From NCBI GenBank assembly GCA_013399875.1, contig VXAZ01010787.1, forward strand, positions 248,001 through 312,000: DNA of 64,000 nucleotides, written 5' to 3'. Made by a program: the position numbers and the translations under genes. Source of the DNA: Gymnorhina tibicen. Lineage: Eukaryota; Chordata; Aves; Passeriformes; Artamidae. Shown here piece after piece: positions 59,802 to 64,000 of the stretch (the stretch's first letter is position 1; each line of letters opens with the position of its first letter). Below the pieces are notes generated by a model. It did not search any database. It worked only from the letters and a program-made list of their open reading frames with translations, and was not told the DNA's origin.

Positions 59802-62800
59802 CATAGGTTGAAACAGTAAAATAGGTAAAATTAGAAGTAAGGTATGCAATGCTGTTACATAAGGTGGTTTATTTCTGAAGATTGCTCTAAGTGGACAAAA
59901 CTTGAAATGTTTCTCTAGTCCGCTGACTACAGTGGGACTGATGCAAGACAAGCAAACTGGGTTCTGGGTGAACAGCATAACAGTAAAAAAAAGAATTGAA
60001 TTATAAATTTAAAATAAAACATAATGTAAATTTATAGTGAAAAACAAAATATCTTAAATGCATGCATCTACATAAGGTAGCATTACAGCCATTTATCTGA
60101 TTTAAAGGTGATCAACAGCACGTTACCTGTAAAATAATTCAAATATTAGTTTTCTCTCTCTTTTTTTTTTCTGATTTAAGTGAGTTTTTTATTACCTGAA
60201 ATTGTATGATTTTTGTTTTCATTGACTCAGTGGCATTTATTTCCATAGCCAGACTAATTCAGGTAACAAACTGTTCATGGACTTGGAAACAGCTAAAGTT
60301 TTTTTGTTTCTAGGGTGCTGGCATGTCTCTCTCTCTTCTAGATATAATGGCAAAATATTTGGCACTCAAGAGAAATGCAAAAACTAGATGCATCTACTTT
60401 ACCAGAAGTCATAAATGAGATATGCAAGAAAACACAAAGCCATCCCTTTTCTTCTAAACTCTCAACCCCCTGATCCAGTAATTAATTTATTCTAAACTCA
60501 ATTCAAAATTTTCAGGACTTTTTCAGAGGTAGGAAGGGAAAGTAATTTTTTTTTTTTTAATTCAGCACTGTCATAGCATACCCATAGAATATGGGTAAAT
60601 ATCTTGTTTATGAAAGTGGTAGAATAAGTATGATAGAGTATTTCCTGAAAATACATAGCGTGTTATATTCATATGCAATTAGATACATGTACAGTGCTTT
60701 TCCAAGAAACAAAAAAAGACAGTCTTGAAATCTGTTTTTTAATTCCCTTTTGTTTTTCTCCAAGCTGCTGGTGGCAGAGGATATGATTGAAACCTTTCTT
60801 TATTGCTAGGTAAAGCATAAATACCTAATTTACTTCATCTTTGGTTGTAAATTAGAAGGGATTCTACTGTGAGTTTGGTCATGCACACATATTTATTTCT
60901 CAATTACAGCTATGAAATTCTAAATTACTACTGAGGTATCAGCTGAGACTGCAATAGCCCCAAATCTGACTTTTCAGTCCTCTGTCCATAGTCAGGTTAG
61001 TTCAGGGATATAGAAGTTCTTATGCTGTTAAGCTGTGTTTTTGTCACAAATCCACTTGACTCTCTTGTTGGATTATCTGCTTGTGTGGATTTACTCTCTC
61101 AATTCAACCTTAAGGTTTGAAAATCTCTGGAATTTGATATTAGCTGTGAATGCTTTTGGAAATTTATATTGAAACTATGCCTACCACATACTTGTTTGTG
61201 ACAATCTCTTTTAATAAGAAATTCCCTAGTCAGTTGAGACCCAGAGGAAAAGAATTAGTAGGGTGGTAACACTGGTGTAAGGCATCACTTATATTTTTGA
61301 CACTTGTAGTGGCAGGACTGCTGCACAGACTCCTGTGGGCTCCAGAAATTTGCTCAAAACATAAGGTGCCCTCCCTGTAGTTCCTCATGCATCTATGCAG
61401 AAAAAAATTTCAACTAAAGATACTCCTGCATTTCTCTTTCAGGACTAAGAAATCATTTTGCCATATGAAAATTTGTCAGACTGTATCTGTAAATTTTCTG
61501 TATTTGGAAAATAAATTGTAAGTCTAGCCACCATTAACATGAACAAATTTATCAGTAGAGAACGTTTTACTACCTGATCTGAATATATCAGTTCTAAAGT
61601 GGTTCCTTCACTGGTGCTACAAAACACCTTCACCCCTAGAAGTTCTTTCTAACCACTACTCTGACGTTGTTTATATTGATTTTCTGTGGTGGTGTAGGGA
61701 TGGAAGGAAGGGTGCTGCTGATTTCCTGTTGTATCTGCACTACTTCGGTTACCCACGGCAGCGTGGATATTTATAAATGTTCACAGGCACGGTGTCAATT
61801 GCATTATTTCAATACTGTTATCTTTGCTTTTTTATTTATGCTGCAATTTTGACCAGAACTTTTATACTTGTATGCTTAAAATGAATCAGGTAAAGGGAAC
61901 TGCTGATGTCATAGATTTGTTATGATACTTCTAGAGGAGTTACTGACTGCTACAATTAGTAGGTTTAGGGCAAATAGAGTTTTAAATTTTTTTGCAGGTG
62001 TGGAGCGTATCCAGCAAGTCCTTCTTCAGTTTCATAAAGTGCGTGCCACTTGCAAATTTTGGAGTCTTGTCTGAAAAAAGATACCCAAAAGACATAGTAG
62101 ATGAGAGAGGGAGGGAAGTGAGTACTTCGGGTAATAGTTTAGAAATGTAGCACAGAAATCGTTATTAACTTGAAGGTTAACATGTTGCTCCTTGCATCTG
62201 TGGCAAATACGTGGTTTAATAGTGAACTCAGTTAACAGGAGCACCTATCAATGTAGTTTAACAGGAGTGGCCAACATTAATTTGTTTAATTAGTGACTAA
62301 CAGTGGAGAGTTTAACTTCCAGGTATTACATTCAATGAGGCCCTCTTATCTAACACTGAAACAATGAGTTTCTAAGAGTTAATTCCTCAGGGACAACAAA
62401 TCAACACAGACATCATTTGTATTTCTCAGAGACTAGACACCAACTTCTAAGAGGGGTGCTCAAAATGCCTCAAAGCACAGCGCCTGGAAAGCTTTAAGTG
62501 CACAGAAGATAGTAAGAGAAGGCTTTAAAAAGACAGCTGAACACTGAGTGTGAATGAAGAACAGATGAAGTGGTGAAAAGGTGAAGCAGCTGGTCTCATT
62601 TTTTTTTTGCAGTCAGTTTTGGGATGAGAGTGAGATTTCAGCTTGCTGGTGGATCTGTTTCTTTGTGGCTGCTGTATGTTGGCTGTGTCATGCCTTGTCT
62701 CCAGGGAATGAAAATAATAATTTGTCAGTTCTGTGATAAAGAAGTGAGACGTGAACCAATGGAATAGAGGAGATGTGTTAATTTTTGCTGATGGTTAGGT

Positions 62801-62898
62801 ATATAGTTGATTTCTCTGGGTGCCAGTGTTGTTTTCTTGAAAGTTTGTATGCTATTTTCTGGGTTTGTTTTCTCTCTGAATTCTTTTCCCTTTGCTAG

Positions 62899-62920
62899 GA
62901 CTCAAATGCTTTATCTGAAG
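62899..62920 (+). other. Candidate 22-nt microexon
   Basis: The 22 bases are preceded by a long pyrimidine tract ending TTTTCCCTTTGCTAG and followed by GTAAGTG after GAAG. Both splice sites match the vertebrate consensus very well. Two of three frames are open; one reads DSNALSE plus one base. Microexons of this size are known in vertebrate neuronal genes, but I cannot assign a gene. It may still be a chance pairing. Confidence 0.25.
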
Positions 62921-63235
62921 GTAAGTGTTGCTTCCTTTTCGTCCAGGCTTCTGAAAGAGACGGAGAAAAGTATGAGGATTCAAGGCAGTGCCATTTAAGT
63001 TTCTAAACTTAAGAAGTAGAGATCTCTCTGCTTCTTTGTGTCTTCCACTTTCCTGTTCATAATTCTGTTGCACAGACAGTCTGTGATAAGTGTATACCAT
63101 TTTACATTAATCTTTTATTTTTTCTTATATTTCTGTGTATTGTTTTTCAGAAAGAAGATGAGGGCATATGAAGCTAAATCATTTAGGAAAATGGATATTT
63201 ATAAGAATACTTTGTGATTGTTAGGAAATCTGCAA

Positions 63236-63345
63236 AGTTCTTAGGATTTTTGGTTTTTGGAGGGCTATAGGTTGTTGGTTTTTGTTGTTGTTTGGGTTTT
63301 TGGGTTGGGGTTTTTTGTTTGTTTGTTTGGGGTTTTTTTGAGTGT
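63236..63345 (+). repeat. GT-rich tract with G-quadruplex potential
   Basis: About 110 bases of G and T. G-tracts at 63294-63296, 63302-63304, 63307-63310 and 63329-63332 are separated by loops of 5, 2 and 18 nt, so three tight tracts and one distant tract could form a quadruplex on the plus strand. Confidence 0.75.
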
Positions 63346-64000
63346 GTGTTCCATGAAAGAATTTTGAACAGTCAGTCCAGGTAATGTATTTTAAAATTAT
63401 TAAAACATACCTTATAAGTAATAAACCTACCTTCCACAGCTGTGGACATTAATCACCCTGAAATGCCACTGATTTTTACATGTTACAGTGGGTTTTAAGT
63501 AGCCTGTATACATCAGGATGAGGGGAAAATAGTTTAGAAAGGTGCTGGTTTTAGCACTTTTAATATCTTGGCTACACCAAAGTTAATGAAAAACAAAGTA
63601 AGTTGAGATTGTGTTGGGAACGTTTTACAAACAAAAAACTTGGTATTTTGCTGCTTTCCCCTTTCCAGTTATCTGCTGGATGGCTATAAACTATATTAGC
63701 TCAGAACCATGCAATCAAAGGTGGTTTTATCAAAAGAAGTTATTTTAGTATAATTAATATTCACTAAATAGAGCCATAACTGAGGGATTAAGTTAAAAAT
63801 GCCTTCCATGCTCTTGTGTCTATAGGAGGTTTGTAATTTGTGCCTCCTGCAATCATGTGGCTTTCTTCAAATTGGGGGTTACTCGGAAACATTGCATTTT
63901 AAAATGCACCAGTGCATTTTAATGCTGCTGGTATCAATTCACATGTTCTATACAGCTTTCTTGCTTTTTCTTTCCTGTTTTGTTGTTGGTTTTATGGGGG

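Larger units (their letters stand above)
59604..64000. other. AT-rich unique sequence at the right edge
   Basis: No gene is recognised. The stretch holds a 12-bp perfect hairpin (59768-59801), T-rich runs near 60161 and 60549, a candidate 22-nt microexon (62899-62920) and a GT-rich tract with G-quadruplex potential (63236-63345). The frames here are 82 codons or shorter. Confidence 0.55.

Noticed and set aside
1..64000. CRISPR arrays, operons, phage or plasmid features, tRNA and rRNA genes
   Set aside because: None seen; the composition and the LINE and LTR content are those of a vertebrate chromosome.

Overview
The window looks like vertebrate, most probably avian and likely songbird, nuclear DNA. 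It is AT-rich, contains CR1 LINE remnants of avian type, and carries several solo endogenous-retrovirus LTRs, including a family I recognise (from memory, not from a search) as common in passerine genomes. I find no convincing protein-coding gene, no tRNA or rRNA gene, no CRISPR array and nothing prokaryotic. The long open frames are either inside LTRs or no longer than expected by chance in 64 kb of AT-rich sequence. The best reading is a gene desert or the interior of a very large intron.

Layout. 1-7559: AT-rich unique sequence with an imperfect 17-bp inverted repeat (5303-5367) and one exon-like segment (4519-4603). 7560-8282: a moderately GC-rich block bounded by TG...CA and a 5-bp direct repeat, probably an old solo LTR. 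8283-21600: unique sequence with low-complexity tracts and small tandem duplications. 21600-21850: a CR1 LINE reverse-transcriptase fragment joined directly to a CR1 3' tail. 23441-23806: a compact solo LTR with a perfect 6-bp target-site duplication. 27143-27943: an 801-bp solo LTR with a 5-bp duplication. 29641-30150: a minus-strand CR1 3' end. 30150-42680: mostly unique sequence. 42680-44184: a plus-strand LTR of about 1.07 kb interrupted by a 428-bp LTR of another class (43122-43549) with matching termini and a 4-bp target-site duplication. 45505-45721: an old, diverged CR1 3' end. 45722-58270: unique sequence with microsatellites. 58272-59603: a minus-strand relative of the 42.7-kb LTR whose centre is replaced by a CpG-dense, LTR-like segment. 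59604-64000: unique sequence with a hairpin cluster, a candidate 22-nt microexon and a G-quadruplex-prone GT tract.

No set of genes here works together. The story is of repeated retroelement insertion, including one clear LTR-in-LTR nesting event and a pair of related LTRs in opposite orientation about 14 kb apart. I did not find a new biological system. The most testable leads are the nested LTRs, the internally deleted CR1, the candidate exons on the plus strand at 4.5 kb and 62.9 kb, and a 107-codon minus-strand frame near 21 kb that ends in a hydrophobic segment.
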